Assembly (NCBI RefSeq): GCF_013366375.1
Contig: NZ_JABWMJ010000001.1
Location: 310,001-374,000 of the forward strand
DNA length: 64,000 nucleotides
Source of the DNA: Rhizobacter koreensis
Lineage (GTDB): Bacteria > Pseudomonadota > Gammaproteobacteria > Burkholderiales > Burkholderiaceae_C
Reading direction: 5' to 3'
Of this stretch, positions 35,225 to 44,523 are shown in pieces. The notes under the pieces were generated by a model, which saw nothing but the letters and a program-made list of their open reading frames with translations, did no database searches and had not been told where the DNA came from. How positions within the stretch are numbered: the stretch's first letter is position 1; the number at the start of each line of letters is the position of its first letter. Made by a program: the position numbers and the translations under genes.

Positions 35225-37558
35225 ATGGCGACGACCGTGCCCGAGCCGCAGATCGCGCGCTACCTGCGCTGGTTGGAGCAGAACCGCGGCCTCGCGTTCG
35301 ACGCGTCGACGCCCGAGGGCTACGACGCGCTCTGGCGCTGGTCGATCGACGATCTCGCGGCGTTCTGGAGCTCGATCCGCGACTACTACGGCGTCGAGTC
35401 GCCGACGCCGGCGAGTGCCGTGCTCGCGGCCGACACGATGCCGGGCGCGCGCTGGTTTCCGGGCATGCAGGTCAACTACGCGCGCCACGTGTTCAGCCAC
35501 GCCGAGGCGAGCGCGGCGGCGGGGCACCCGGCGCTCGTGTTCCAGAACGAGCCGATGGCCGAACGCGGCGAGGTCGAGGAGATCGGCTGGCTCGAGCTGC
35601 GCGGGCGCGTCGCGTCGCTCGCCGCCGCGCTGGTCGAGATGGGCGTCGCGCCGGGCGACCGCGTCTGCGCGTTCCTCCCGAACACGCCGCACACCATCGT
35701 CGCCTTCCTCGCGGTCGCGAGCGTCGGCGCGATCTGGTCGGTGTGCTCGCCCGACATGGGCCCGGTCGCGGTGCTCGACCGCTTCCGGCAGATCGAGCCT
35801 CGGGTGCTGATCGTCTGCGACGGCAGCACCTACGGCGGCGTCGGCCACGACCGGCGCGCGGTGGTGCGGCAGATCGTCGAGGCGCTGCCGAGCGTGCGCG
35901 ACGTCATCGGGCTGCGCTACCTCGACGTGGCGAGCGACTTCGGCGACCTCGCGGTGCCGGCGCGGCGCGTGCACGACTTCGACGCGCTGGTGGCGCGGCC
36001 CGACGCCACGTTCGCCCCGCGCTGGCTCGCGTTCGACCACCCGCTCTGGGTCGTCTACTCGAGCGGCACGACGGGCTTGCCCAAGGCCATCGTGCACGGT
36101 CATGGCGGCGTCATGCTCGAGGCGCTCAAGGGCGGGCTGCACAACAACGTCGGGCCAACGGCCGCGACCGGCGACCGCTACCACTGGTACAGCTCGACGG
36201 GCTGGATCATGTGGAACTCGCAGGCGGGTGCGCTGCTCGGCGGCACCACCGTCTGCATCTTCGACGGCAACCCGGGCGGCCGCGCGGGCCAGCCCGACTG
36301 GACGACGCTCTGGCGCTTCGCCGCGCGCACCAGCGTCACCTTCTTCGGCGCGGGCGCGGCGTTCTACGCGAGCTGCCTCAAGGCCGATGCGCGGCCGATG
36401 GAGGTCGCCGACCTCTCGGCGCTGCGTGCGGTCGGCTCGACCGGATCGCCGCTCGCGCCCGAGTGCTACGACTGGGTCGAGCGCTCGCTGCCGCGGGTCG
36501 ACGGGCGGCTGATCTGGCTCACCGCGATCTCCGGCGGCACCGACTTCGCGGGCGCCTTCGTCGCCGGGCTGCCGACGCTGCCGGTGGCGCGCGGCGAGAT
36601 GCAGTGTCGGTGCCTCGGCGCCGCGGTCGAGGCGTGGAGCGAGCCCGACGCGAGCGGGCGCGGCCGTCCGCTCGTCGACGAGGTCGGCGAGCTCGTCTGC
36701 GTGAAGCCGATGCCGTCGATGCCGCTCTACCTGTGGGGCGACTTTCCGCCCGCGTCGAAGAGCGACCGCACCGCCGCTGCGGTGGCGCTCGCCGCGGCGT
36801 CGGCCTGGGTGCGCACGTCCGAGGCCGACGTCGATGCGGTCGCTGCCGACGCGACGATCGCCGTCGCGGCGTCGGTGCCCGCCGATGCGCTGCTCGGCAC
36901 GGCTCCCGGCGGCGAGGCGCCGCACGGGCTCGAGCCGGTGGCGCCGAACGCCTCCGACGCAAAAGCGGGCGGCGCCGCGCCGCCACGCGTCCCCGCGTTC
37001 GGCAGCCCCGAGGGGCCGCGCTACCACGACAGCTACTTCGACATGTACCCGGGCGTCTGGCGCCACGGCGACTGGATCCGCATCACGCCACGCGGCGGCG
37101 CGATCATCTACGGCCGCAGCGACGCCACGATCAACCGCCACGGCATCCGCATGGGCACGAGCGAGCTGTACCGCGCGGTCGAGACGATGCCCGAGGTGCT
37201 CGACAGCCTGGTGGTCGATCTCGAATACCTCGGCCGCGAAAGCTACATGCCGCTGTTCGTCGTGCTGCGCGAGGGCGTCACGCTGGATGCACCGCTGCGC
37301 CAGCGCATCGTCGCCAACATCCGCAGCGCGCTCTCGGCGCGCCACGTGCCGAACGAGATCTTCCAGGTCGACGCGATCCCGCGCACCCTCTCCGGCAAGA
37401 AGATGGAGCTGCCGGTAAAGAAGCTGCTGATGGGAACGCCGGCCGACCAGGTGTTCAAGCTCGACGCGATGGCGAACGCGGGCTGCGTGGCATGGTTCGC
37501 CGCGTTCGCTGCCGAACGCGCGGCGAAGTCGGGCTCCGGGGAGGCGACCGACCGCTAG
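35225..37558 (+). CDS. Acetoacetyl-CoA synthetase with an unusual insertion
   Basis: A ligase that activates acetoacetate with ATP and CoA, feeding ketone bodies or polyhydroxybutyrate breakdown into acetyl-CoA. It has a WSIDDLAAFWSSIRDYYGV start, the AMP-binding VVYSSGTTGLPKAIVHGHGG, ISGGTDFAGAF, HGDWIRITPRGGAIIYGRSDATINRHGIRMG and the catalytic-lysine end SGKKMELPVKKLL. At 777 residues it is over 100 longer than the usual 650 or so. The surplus is a low-complexity Ala-rich block at about residues 507-595, between LYLWGDF and GPRYHDSYFDMYPG. The reading frame continues cleanly through it. It follows the peptide-binding gene by 4 bp. Confidence 0.93.
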   Translation: MATTVPEPQIARYLRWLEQNRGLAFDASTPEGYDALWRWSIDDLAAFWSSIRDYYGVESPTPASAVLAADTMPGARWFPGMQVNYARHVFSHAEASAAAGHPALVFQNEPMAERGEVEEIGWLELRGRVASLAAALVEMGVAPGDRVCAFLPNTPHTIVAFLAVASVGAIWSVCSPDMGPVAVLDRFRQIEPRVLIVCDGSTYGGVGHDRRAVVRQIVEALPSVRDVIGLRYLDVASDFGDLAVPARRVHDFDALVARPDATFAPRWLAFDHPLWVVYSSGTTGLPKAIVHGHGGVMLEALKGGLHNNVGPTAATGDRYHWYSSTGWIMWNSQAGALLGGTTVCIFDGNPGGRAGQPDWTTLWRFAARTSVTFFGAGAAFYASCLKADARPMEVADLSALRAVGSTGSPLAPECYDWVERSLPRVDGRLIWLTAISGGTDFAGAFVAGLPTLPVARGEMQCRCLGAAVEAWSEPDASGRGRPLVDEVGELVCVKPMPSMPLYLWGDFPPASKSDRTAAAVALAAASAWVRTSEADVDAVAADATIAVAASVPADALLGTAPGGEAPHGLEPVAPNASDAKAGGAAPPRVPAFGSPEGPRYHDSYFDMYPGVWRHGDWIRITPRGGAIIYGRSDATINRHGIRMGTSELYRAVETMPEVLDSLVVDLEYLGRESYMPLFVVLREGVTLDAPLRQRIVANIRSALSARHVPNEIFQVDAIPRTLSGKKMELPVKKLLMGTPADQVFKLDAMANAGCVAWFAAFAAERAAKSGSGEATDR

Positions 37559-37660
37559 GGGAACGAGCGCACGGTCGCGCGCTCTGGTGCGCCGTCGGCG
37601 CGCAGGACGCACGCCGACGCGGGCTGCCGACGTCGGGTCCGTACGGCGGCGGCGCCGCCC

Positions 37661-38644
37661 TCAGCGCGCGATCGCGTCGACCTTGTCGCGCCAGAACGCC
37701 GGCGCCGGCACCTCGCCGAAGCCGGCGCGGGCGTTGTCTTCCATGTGGGCGCGACGCCGCGTGCCGGGGATCGCGCAGGTCACCGCAGGCTGGCTCAGCA
37801 CGAACTTCAGCAGCACCTGGGCCCAGCTCGTGCAGCCGATCTCGGCGGCCCAGGCCGGCAGCGGCTTGCCGAGCAGGCCGCGCAGCAGCCCGCCGCCGCC
37901 GAACGGCATGTTGACGATCACCGCCACGCCGCGCTCGGCGGCCAGCGGCAGGATGCGGCGTTCGGCCTCGCGATCGTCGAGCGAGTAGTTGATCTGCACG
38001 AAGTCGAGGCGCTCGCTCCTGAGCACCGCCTCGACCGCGTCGTACGCCGACGCGGTGTAGTGCGTGATGCCGACGTAGCGCACGCGGCCCGCGGCCTTCC
38101 AGTCGCGCAGCGTCGCGAGGTGGGTGCGCCAGTCCACGAGGTTGTGGATCTGCATCAGGTCGACGCGATCGCTGCCGAGGAGCCGCAGCGACGTCTCCAT
38201 CTCACGCACGCCGGCGGCGCGGCCCTGGGTCCACACCTTGGTCGCGACGAAGGCGTCGGCGCGCCGACCGTGCGCGGCGAGCAGCTCGCCGGTGGTCTGC
38301 TCGGCGCGGCCGTACATCGGCGAGCTGTCGACGACCTTGCCGCCGGCGCCGAACAGGGCGTCGAGCACGCCCGGCAGGCCCGCGTACTCGGGCGTTCCCG
38401 GCGCGTGGTCGAAGCCGATCCAGGTGCCGCAGCCGATCACCGGCAGCGCCTCGCGAGTCGACGGGATCGGGCGCGTGTTCATGCGGCCTCCAGGCTGAGC
38501 GGCAGACGCCGGTGCGGCGGCGCCGGCGGGCAGGTGGGACGCGACCAGCGCGGCGGCGGCGGCACGGAGCAGCTGCGAGCGCGAGACGCCTGCCGCGCGA
38601 GGGGTGTCGAGCGGCAGCAGCGCCGCGGGTTCATGCCGTCGCAC
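37661..38644 (-). CDS. Aldo/keto reductase with a predicted export signal
   Basis: A 327-residue AKR-family protein. The first 55 residues are Ala-rich and hydrophobic (SRSQLLRAAAAALVASHLPAGAAA) and look like a signal peptide, possibly Tat. The barrel has the expected catalytic residues: Asp in VDSSPMYG, the Tyr of MYG, Lys in VATKVWT and His in MQIHN. If translation started at the internal Met (MNTRPIP, residue 55) the enzyme would be cytoplasmic. Substrate unknown. It lies 40 bp from the flavin reductase gene on the same strand. Confidence 0.85.
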   Translation of the reverse strand: MRRHEPAALLPLDTPRAAGVSRSQLLRAAAAALVASHLPAGAAAPASAAQPGGRMNTRPIPSTREALPVIGCGTWIGFDHAPGTPEYAGLPGVLDALFGAGGKVVDSSPMYGRAEQTTGELLAAHGRRADAFVATKVWTQGRAAGVREMETSLRLLGSDRVDLMQIHNLVDWRTHLATLRDWKAAGRVRYVGITHYTASAYDAVEAVLRSERLDFVQINYSLDDREAERRILPLAAERGVAVIVNMPFGGGGLLRGLLGKPLPAWAAEIGCTSWAQVLLKFVLSQPAVTCAIPGTRRRAHMEDNARAGFGEVPAPAFWRDKVDAIAR

Positions 38645-38683
38645 GGTGCAGACCAGGTCGAACCGCAGCCCACACCCGCGCGG

Positions 38684-39193
38684 TCAGAGCGGCAGCTCGG
38701 TGAAGTAGCGCCCGCCGTGAAAGATCAGCGGCTGCGCGCCGGGGTCGCGCTCGCAGTGCTCGACCTCGCCGACGAAGATCACGTGGTCGCCTTCCTCGTA
38801 GCGGCTGCGGTTGAAGCATTCGAACACCGCGGCCGCGCCGTCGAGCAGCGGGGCGCCGCCGACGCCGCTGCGAAAGCCGACGCCCGCAAAGCGATCGGCG
38901 CCCTTGCTGGCGAATCGCTCGGCGAGCGCGCGCTGGGGCGCCGCCAGGATGTTGATCGCGTAGTGCGAGCCGCGCGCGAAGGTCGGCATCGAGCCCGCCT
39001 GGCGCGCCAGGCTCCACAACACCAGCGGCGGGTCGAGCGACACCGAGTTGAACGAGTTCGCCGTCACACCGATCAGCGAACCGTCCACGTCACGCGCGGT
39101 GACGATCGTCACGCCGGTCGCGAACATGCCGAGCGCGGCGCGGAAATCCGGCAGCGAGAACGACGGGCTGAGCGCCTGGGCGGAGTCGGGCAT
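38684..39193 (-). CDS. Flavin reductase domain protein (FMN-binding split barrel)
   Basis: A 169-residue protein of the flavin-reductase-like family (HpaC/DIM6/NTAB type), which supplies reduced FMN or FAD to two-component monooxygenases. It has FRAALGMFATGVTIVTA at the start, GVTANSFNSVSLDPPLVLWSL, FAINILA-like YAINILAAPQ, DHVIFVGEVEHCE and PLIFHGGRYFTEL. The start is ATG 39193. No monooxygenase is next to it, so its partner is unknown. Confidence 0.92.
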   Translation of the reverse strand: MPDSAQALSPSFSLPDFRAALGMFATGVTIVTARDVDGSLIGVTANSFNSVSLDPPLVLWSLARQAGSMPTFARGSHYAINILAAPQRALAERFASKGADRFAGVGFRSGVGGAPLLDGAAAVFECFNRSRYEEGDHVIFVGEVEHCERDPGAQPLIFHGGRYFTELPL

Positions 39194-39466
39194 CGCGTCA
39201 TTCTGCTGGAACGGGGCTCCCGACACGGTGGCGCGGCCGCGCGCCGCCACCGGCCGGCCGGCCGGGGCGATGCGAGGCAGCGCGCCGCGGCACGACGCGA
39301 ACGCGATGCGTCGAGCCGCGCGTGGCGCGCGGTCCGGCACCACCCGGGGCCACCGGCGCCAGCCGAGCCGAGCCGCGCCCCGCGAACCGCAACGCGCCGC
39401 CATGCTGCAATACGCGCTCGACCGGCGCCCCGCGCCGCGCCCGCCGCCGTTTCCCGCCACGCCGAC

Positions 39467-41077
39467 TTGAATCCGCCTGTCTCCCGCCGCCCGTCGCCCC
39501 GCCTCGACGCGCGCGCCGTGCACCGCCTCGCCGCCGTCTTGCTGCTCGGCTTCGCGTCGGGTCTGCCGCTCGCCCTCACCGGCCAGGCGATGCAGGCGTG
39601 GCTCAGCGCCGATCGCATCGACGTCGCGACGATCGGCTTCCTCAGCCTCGTGGGGCTGCCGTACACGTTCAAGTTCCTGTGGGCGCCGCTGATGGACCGC
39701 TTCGAGCTGCCGTGGCTCGGCCGCCGCCGCGCGTGGCTTGTCGTCACGCAGCTGGCGCTCGCCGCCACGCTGTTCGCGATGGCGGCGACCTCGCCCGGTT
39801 CGGCGCTCACCGCATTCGCGCTGCTCGCCGGACTGGTGGCGTTCCTCTCGGCATCGCAGGACGTCGTGATCGACGCCTACCGCACCGACGTGCTCGAGGC
39901 CGACGAGCGCGGCCTCGGCTCGTCGCTCAACGTGCTCGGATATCGCCTCGCGATGATCGTCTCGGGCGGCATCGCGTTCATCTGGGTCGACCCGACGCAG
40001 GGCGGCGGCTGGACCTGGCCCGACGTCTACCGTGCGATGGCGCTGATCATGGCGATCGCCGCGGTCGTGTCGGCGCTGCTGCTGCCGCGCATCCGCGTCG
40101 CCGCGCGCCCGACGAGCGTCGCGCGCCACGACCTGGTCGGCTTCGTCGCCGTCGCGGCGGCGGTCGGCGCCGGCGTCGTGATCACCGAGCAGGTGTTCTC
40201 GCCGCTCGCACGGATGGCGATCGCGCCGCTCTTCGCCGGCGCCAGCGTCGCGCCGGCGCTGCAGCTGCGCTGGGCCGACCTGCTCGCGCTGTTCCTCGGC
40301 ATCGCGTTCACGCTGCCGCTCGCCGGCTGGGCGGCGCGCCGCGCGCGCTTCGAGACGCTGCTCGGCGGCCTGCGCAGCTACTTCTCGCAGACCGGCGCGG
40401 CGGCGTTCCTCGCCTTCATCGTGCTCTACAAGCTCGGCGACGCGTTCGCCGGCTCGCTGCTGACGCCGTTCCTGCTGCAGGCGATGGCGTACAGCACGGC
40501 CGAGGTCGGTGTCGTCAACAAGGTGATCGGCCTCTGGCTCACGATCGCCGGCGCGCTGATCGGCGGGGCGGCGATGCTGCGCCTCGGGCTCTGGCGCGCG
40601 CTGATGCTGTTCGGCGTGCTGCAGATGCTCAGCAACCTCGGCTTCTGGTGGCTCGCGGTCAACGGCCGCGGCGTGCTGCCGGGGCTCACGATCCCGGCGT
40701 TCGACTGGGGCTTCGTCGCGCTCGCGCGGGCGACGCCGGTGGACGGCGGCCTGCTCATGGTGATCGCGATCGAGAACCTGACCAGCGGCATGGGCACCGC
40801 CGCGTTCGTCGCGTTCCTGATGAGCCTGTGCAACCGGCGTTACAGCGCCACCCAGTACGCGCTGCTCAGCGCGTTCGCGTCGGTCGGCCGGGTCTGGGTC
40901 GGACCGTTCGCCGGCGTGCTCGCGCAGTCGATCGGCTGGCCTGCGTTTTTCGTCGTCTCGACGCTCTCGGCGCTGCCCGCGCTGCTGCTGCTGGGGCGGT
41001 TGCGGCGTGCCGTGCGCCAGCTCGAGGACGACGCGCGCGCCCCGGACGATCCGGCGGCGGTACCCGTGCCGGGCTGA
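39467..41077 (+). CDS. ampG: MFS permease of the AmpG (muropeptide) type
   Basis: A membrane protein of about 536 residues with 12-14 helices, in the MFS/AmpG family that imports GlcNAc-anhydromuropeptides for cell-wall recycling. It has GFASGLPLALTGQAMQAWLS at the start, LPYTFKFLWAPLMDR, SQDVVIDAYRTDVLE and NLTSGMGTAAFVAFLMSLCN. All of these are AmpG hallmarks. No ATG gives a good start: TTG 39467 or GTG 39518 are the candidates, both just before the first helix, and I prefer TTG 39467. It is divergent from the flavin reductase gene. Confidence 0.9.
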   Translation: MNPPVSRRPSPRLDARAVHRLAAVLLLGFASGLPLALTGQAMQAWLSADRIDVATIGFLSLVGLPYTFKFLWAPLMDRFELPWLGRRRAWLVVTQLALAATLFAMAATSPGSALTAFALLAGLVAFLSASQDVVIDAYRTDVLEADERGLGSSLNVLGYRLAMIVSGGIAFIWVDPTQGGGWTWPDVYRAMALIMAIAAVVSALLLPRIRVAARPTSVARHDLVGFVAVAAAVGAGVVITEQVFSPLARMAIAPLFAGASVAPALQLRWADLLALFLGIAFTLPLAGWAARRARFETLLGGLRSYFSQTGAAAFLAFIVLYKLGDAFAGSLLTPFLLQAMAYSTAEVGVVNKVIGLWLTIAGALIGGAAMLRLGLWRALMLFGVLQMLSNLGFWWLAVNGRGVLPGLTIPAFDWGFVALARATPVDGGLLMVIAIENLTSGMGTAAFVAFLMSLCNRRYSATQYALLSAFASVGRVWVGPFAGVLAQSIGWPAFFVVSTLSALPALLLLGRLRRAVRQLEDDARAPDDPAAVPVPG

Positions 41078-41244
41078 GCCGACGCGCCGCAGGCAGCCGC
41101 CGGCATCGCCGCTGCCTGCGTCGGCAGGCGTCAGGCGCGTTCGCACCGTTGCCGGGCCCGGCCGACCGCACCGCCGACGCCAGCGCAGCGCGATGGCAAG
41201 ATCGGCGACCGCGCCGGCTGCAGGCGCCAGCTTCGACGACCTCG

Positions 41245-42162
41245 ATGACTCACGAACCACCCGCCCATTCGCGCGTCGCACCGGGGCGCCTCGGCCGCCG
41301 GGCGAGCGCTCTTGCGGCCGCGCTGCTGATCGCGCTGCCCAGCGGCGCCTTCGCCCGCGAAGGCGTCGACGTCGGCCCGCCGTCGATGATGTCGAAGCTC
41401 GTCTCGGCCGATCAGGTCGAGGCCGCGGCGCGCCAGCAGTACGCGGCGATGCTGCAGGAGGCGTCGTCCAAGCACGCGGTCGCGCCGCCGAACCATCCGC
41501 AGGTGGTGCGATTGCGCACGATCGCGCAGCGCCTGATCCCGTTCGCCGAAGACTGGAACCCGCGCGCCCGCGAATGGCGCTGGGAGGTCAACGTGATCGG
41601 CAGCCGGCAGATCAACGCCTTCTGCATGCCCGGCGGCAAGATCGCGTTCTTCCTCGGCATCCTCGAGCAGTTGAAGCTCACCGACGACGAGGTCGCGATC
41701 ATCATGGGTCACGAGATGGCGCACGCGCTGCGGGAGCACGCGCGCGAGCAGATGGGCAAGACCGCCGCGACTCGCGGCGCCATCGAGCTCGGCGCGGCGA
41801 TCTTCGGCCTCGGCAACGGCGGCCGCATGGTCGCGGGGCTCGGCGGCCAGCTGCTCACGCTGCGCTTCGGTCGCGCCGACGAGACCGAAGCCGACCTCGT
41901 CGGCATCGAGCTCGCCGCGCGCGCCGGCTACGACCCGCGCGCCGGCGTGTCGCTGTGGAACAAGATGGCGGCGGCCAACCGGCGTGGCGGCAACCTCGAA
42001 TTCCTGAGCACGCACCCGTCGGGGCCGACCCGCATCAGCGGCATCCAGGCCGCGCTGCCGCAGGTGATGCCGCTCTACGAGCGCGCACCCAAGCCGCCGC
42101 GGCGCTTCGATGCCGCGCTGCAGGGCGACGAGGCGCCGCCGCGGCGCTCCTCCGGGCGCTGA
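41245..42162 (+). CDS. M48-family metalloprotease, exported
   Basis: A 305-residue zinc protease. A signal peptide covers about residues 1-37 (ending GAFA). The zinc motif is HEMAH (His156, Glu157, His160) and the third ligand lies in ETEADLVG. Around it are CMPGGKIAFFLGIL, which is typical of M48 proteins of the YcaL/LoiP/BepA group, and FLSTHPSGPTRI. It probably acts in periplasmic quality control of outer-membrane proteins. It has no TPR region, so it is not full-length BepA. It lies 167 bp downstream of ampG. Confidence 0.92.
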   Translation: MTHEPPAHSRVAPGRLGRRASALAAALLIALPSGAFAREGVDVGPPSMMSKLVSADQVEAAARQQYAAMLQEASSKHAVAPPNHPQVVRLRTIAQRLIPFAEDWNPRAREWRWEVNVIGSRQINAFCMPGGKIAFFLGILEQLKLTDDEVAIIMGHEMAHALREHAREQMGKTAATRGAIELGAAIFGLGNGGRMVAGLGGQLLTLRFGRADETEADLVGIELAARAGYDPRAGVSLWNKMAAANRRGGNLEFLSTHPSGPTRISGIQAALPQVMPLYERAPKPPRRFDAALQGDEAPPRRSSGR

Positions 42163-42223
42163 AGCGGCGCAGGCGGCAATTCGGCAGCGCGGCGCGCCCG
42201 ACGCCGCGTTCAGCCGCCGAGCG

Positions 42224-42889
42224 TCAGCCGAGCACCTTCAGCAGCCAGCGCTGCAGGTCGGCGATCTCCTCGGCGCACACCGAGTGCGGCATCGCGTAGT
42301 CGTGCCACTCGACCGGGTGGCCCATCGCCACCAGGGCGTCGCGCGACGCGATCGCGCGAGCGATCGGGATCACCGGGTCGGCGCGGCCGTGCGCCAGGAA
42401 GATCGGCACGTCGGCGTTGGCGGTGTGGCGCTCGGCCTCGGCCTTCGCGGCCAGCGGCAGATAGCCCGACAGGCCCACCAGCCCGGCCAGCCGCTCGTCG
42501 TGGCGCAGGCCCGTCATCAGCGTCATCGCGCAGCCCTGCGAGAAGCCGGCGAGCACGATGCGTGAGGCCGCAACGCCGCGCGCCTTCTCCTTGGCGATCA
42601 CCGCGTCGACCAGGGCCTGCGAGGCGCGCAGGCCTGCCTCGTCCTCGCGCTGCACGAGGTTGGCGGCGAGGATGTCGTACCAGGCGCGCATGACGTAGCC
42701 CCCGTTGATCGTCACGGGCCGCGTCGGCGCGTGCGGGAAGACGAAACGGATCGGCCCGACGGCGTCGAGGTCGAGCTCGTTGGCGACCGGCACGAAATCG
42801 TTGCCGTCGGCGCCGAGCCCGTGCAGGACGATGATGCTGGCGGTGGGGTTGGGACCGGTCTCGATCTCGATCGCGGTGTCGACGGGCAT
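42224..42889 (-). CDS. Carboxylesterase of the phospholipase/carboxylesterase alpha/beta-hydrolase family
   Basis: A 221-residue serine hydrolase. The oxyanion loop is VLHGLGADGND, the nucleophile is Ser117 in GFSQG, the acid is the Asp in HGRADPVIP and the His is near the end in WHDYAMPHSV. It closely matches EstB/YpfH-type esterases that cleave short acyl esters. It is convergent with the M48 gene. Confidence 0.93.
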   Translation of the reverse strand: MPVDTAIEIETGPNPTASIIVLHGLGADGNDFVPVANELDLDAVGPIRFVFPHAPTRPVTINGGYVMRAWYDILAANLVQREDEAGLRASQALVDAVIAKEKARGVAASRIVLAGFSQGCAMTLMTGLRHDERLAGLVGLSGYLPLAAKAEAERHTANADVPIFLAHGRADPVIPIARAIASRDALVAMGHPVEWHDYAMPHSVCAEEIADLQRWLLKVLG

Positions 42890-43016
42890 GGCGGTTCTCT
42901 CGGAAAGAGGTGGACGAAAGCGAAAAGCAACCGGCGTGCGCGCCGGCGCGCACGGCCGGCGATCGGGGCGGCGTTGCCTCGTGGACCGGACCGGGCGCGC
43001 AGGGTCGAGCCGCCGT

Positions 43017-43814
43017 CTAGAGGTTGAAGTCGTACTCGATGACCACCGGCGCGTGGTCGCTGAAGCGCTTCTCGAGGTAGATGTGCTCGCGGGTCGCGAG
43101 CGCGGCGACGCCCGGCGTCGCCAGGTGATAGTCGAGGCGCCAGCCGACGTTCTTGGCCCGTGCCTGGCCGCGGTTGCTCCACCAGGTGTACTGCTCCGGG
43201 TGCGGGTTGAGCTGGCGGAACACGTCGACGTAGCCGAGCTCGTCGAAGAGGCGCGTCATCCAGGCGCGCTCTTCGGGCAGGAAGCCGCTGTTCTTGCGGT
43301 TGCCGCGCCAGTTCTTGAGGTCGATTTCCTTGTGCGCGATGTTGATGTCGCCGACGACGATCACCTCGCGGTCGATCGCCAGCTGGTGCATATAGGGCGC
43401 CATCTTCTCGAGGAAACGGAACTTGGCCTGCTGGCGGTGCTCGCCGCTCGAGCCGCTCGGGAAGTAGCAGCTCACGATGCTGAGCTTGGGCATCGCCCGA
43501 CGGGTCGCGCGGTCGAACCGGCACTCGACCCAGCGCCCCTCGGCGTCGAATTCGGGGTCGCCGAAACCGCAGCGGATCGCGCTCGGCTTCCGGCGGCTGT
43601 AGAGGCCCACGCCGGCGTAGCCGGGCCGCTCGGCATAGTGGAAATGGCCCTGCAAGCCGGCGACGGTGTCGAAGCGGCCCTCGACGACCGGGGCCTGGGC
43701 CTTGATCTCCTGCACCCCCATACAATCGGCGCCCACGCCTTCGGCCCACGCCTCGAACCCCTTGCTGGCAGCCGAACGAATCCCGTTCAGGTTGAGCGAG
43801 ACGAGGCGGAACAC
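43017..43814 (-). CDS. xth: Exodeoxyribonuclease III
   Basis: A 265-residue AP endonuclease/3'-5' exonuclease of base-excision repair. Motifs: LNLNGIRSA, the catalytic Glu in VQEIKAQ, GVGLYSRRKP, GDINIAHKEIDLKNW, WWSNRGQAR with WRLDYHLATP, and the terminal SDHAPVVIEYDF. The start is GTG at 43814 (VFRLVSLNLNG), matching the family; the in-frame extension upstream is the shadow of pyrE. The start codons of xth and pyrE are only 28 bp apart, so their promoters must overlap each other or the coding regions. Confidence 0.94.
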   Translation of the reverse strand: MFRLVSLNLNGIRSAASKGFEAWAEGVGADCMGVQEIKAQAPVVEGRFDTVAGLQGHFHYAERPGYAGVGLYSRRKPSAIRCGFGDPEFDAEGRWVECRFDRATRRAMPKLSIVSCYFPSGSSGEHRQQAKFRFLEKMAPYMHQLAIDREVIVVGDINIAHKEIDLKNWRGNRKNSGFLPEERAWMTRLFDELGYVDVFRQLNPHPEQYTWWSNRGQARAKNVGWRLDYHLATPGVAALATREHIYLEKRFSDHAPVVIEYDFNL

Positions 43815-43842
43815 GAATGCGGACGAGGACGAGGATCGAGCG

Positions 43843-44523
43843 ATGAGCAACCCAGCAGCAGCCGATCCGACGCTCGCCCGCGAGTTCGTGAAGTTCTCGC
43901 TCGAGGCCGGGGTGCTGCGCTTCGGCGAGTTCCGCACCAAGGCGGGGCGCCTCTCGCCGTATTTCTTCAACTCGGCGCTCTTCGACGACGGCGCCAAGCT
44001 GCAGCGGCTCGGCGAATTCTACGGGCGCCGCCTCATCGCTTCGGGGCTCGGCTTCGACATGCTGTTCGGGCCGGCCTACAAGGGCATCACGCTCGCCGCG
44101 GCGAGCGCGGTCGAGCTGGCGCGGCTCGGACGCAACGTTCCGTTCGCGTACAACCGCAAGGAAGCAAAAGATCACGGAGAGGGCGGCGTCGTCGTCGGCG
44201 CACCGTTGCGGGGCCGCACGGTCATCGTCGATGATGTGATCACGGACGGCGCGTCCAAGCGCGAATCGGTCGATCTGATCCGGCGCGAGGGCGCGACGCC
44301 CGTGGCGGTGCTGATCGCGCTCGACCGCATGGAGCGCGGCGGCACCGACGATGCGCTCTCGGCAGGCTCGGCGGTCACCGAGTTCGAGCGGACCTACGCG
44401 ATCCCCGTGATCGCGATCGCCACCTTGACCGACATGCTCGACTACCTCGATTCGGCTGCCGATCCGGCGCTCGCCACCCACCGAGCGGCGGTGGCGCGCT
44501 ACCGCGAACGCTATGGAGTGTGA
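43843..44523 (+). CDS. pyrE: Orotate phosphoribosyltransferase
   Basis: A 226-residue pyrimidine-synthesis enzyme joining orotate to PRPP. It has the substrate segment LSPYFFNSALFDDG, the flexible loop NRKEAKDHGEGG, and the PRPP-binding motif VIVDDVITDGAS. The ATG at 43843 follows GAGGA by 7 nt. The family's N-terminus (REFVKFSLEAGVLRFGEF) begins a few residues later. Its last codons overlap the DUF4124 gene. Confidence 0.96.
   Translation: MSNPAAADPTLAREFVKFSLEAGVLRFGEFRTKAGRLSPYFFNSALFDDGAKLQRLGEFYGRRLIASGLGFDMLFGPAYKGITLAAASAVELARLGRNVPFAYNRKEAKDHGEGGVVVGAPLRGRTVIVDDVITDGASKRESVDLIRREGATPVAVLIALDRMERGGTDDALSAGSAVTEFERTYAIPVIAIATLTDMLDYLDSAADPALATHRAAVARYRERYGV

Noticed and set aside
35054..37612. 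Minus-strand frame opposite the acetoacetyl-CoA synthetase gene
   Set aside because: Shadow of a clearly conserved enzyme; composition is Arg/Ala/His-rich and unlike a protein.
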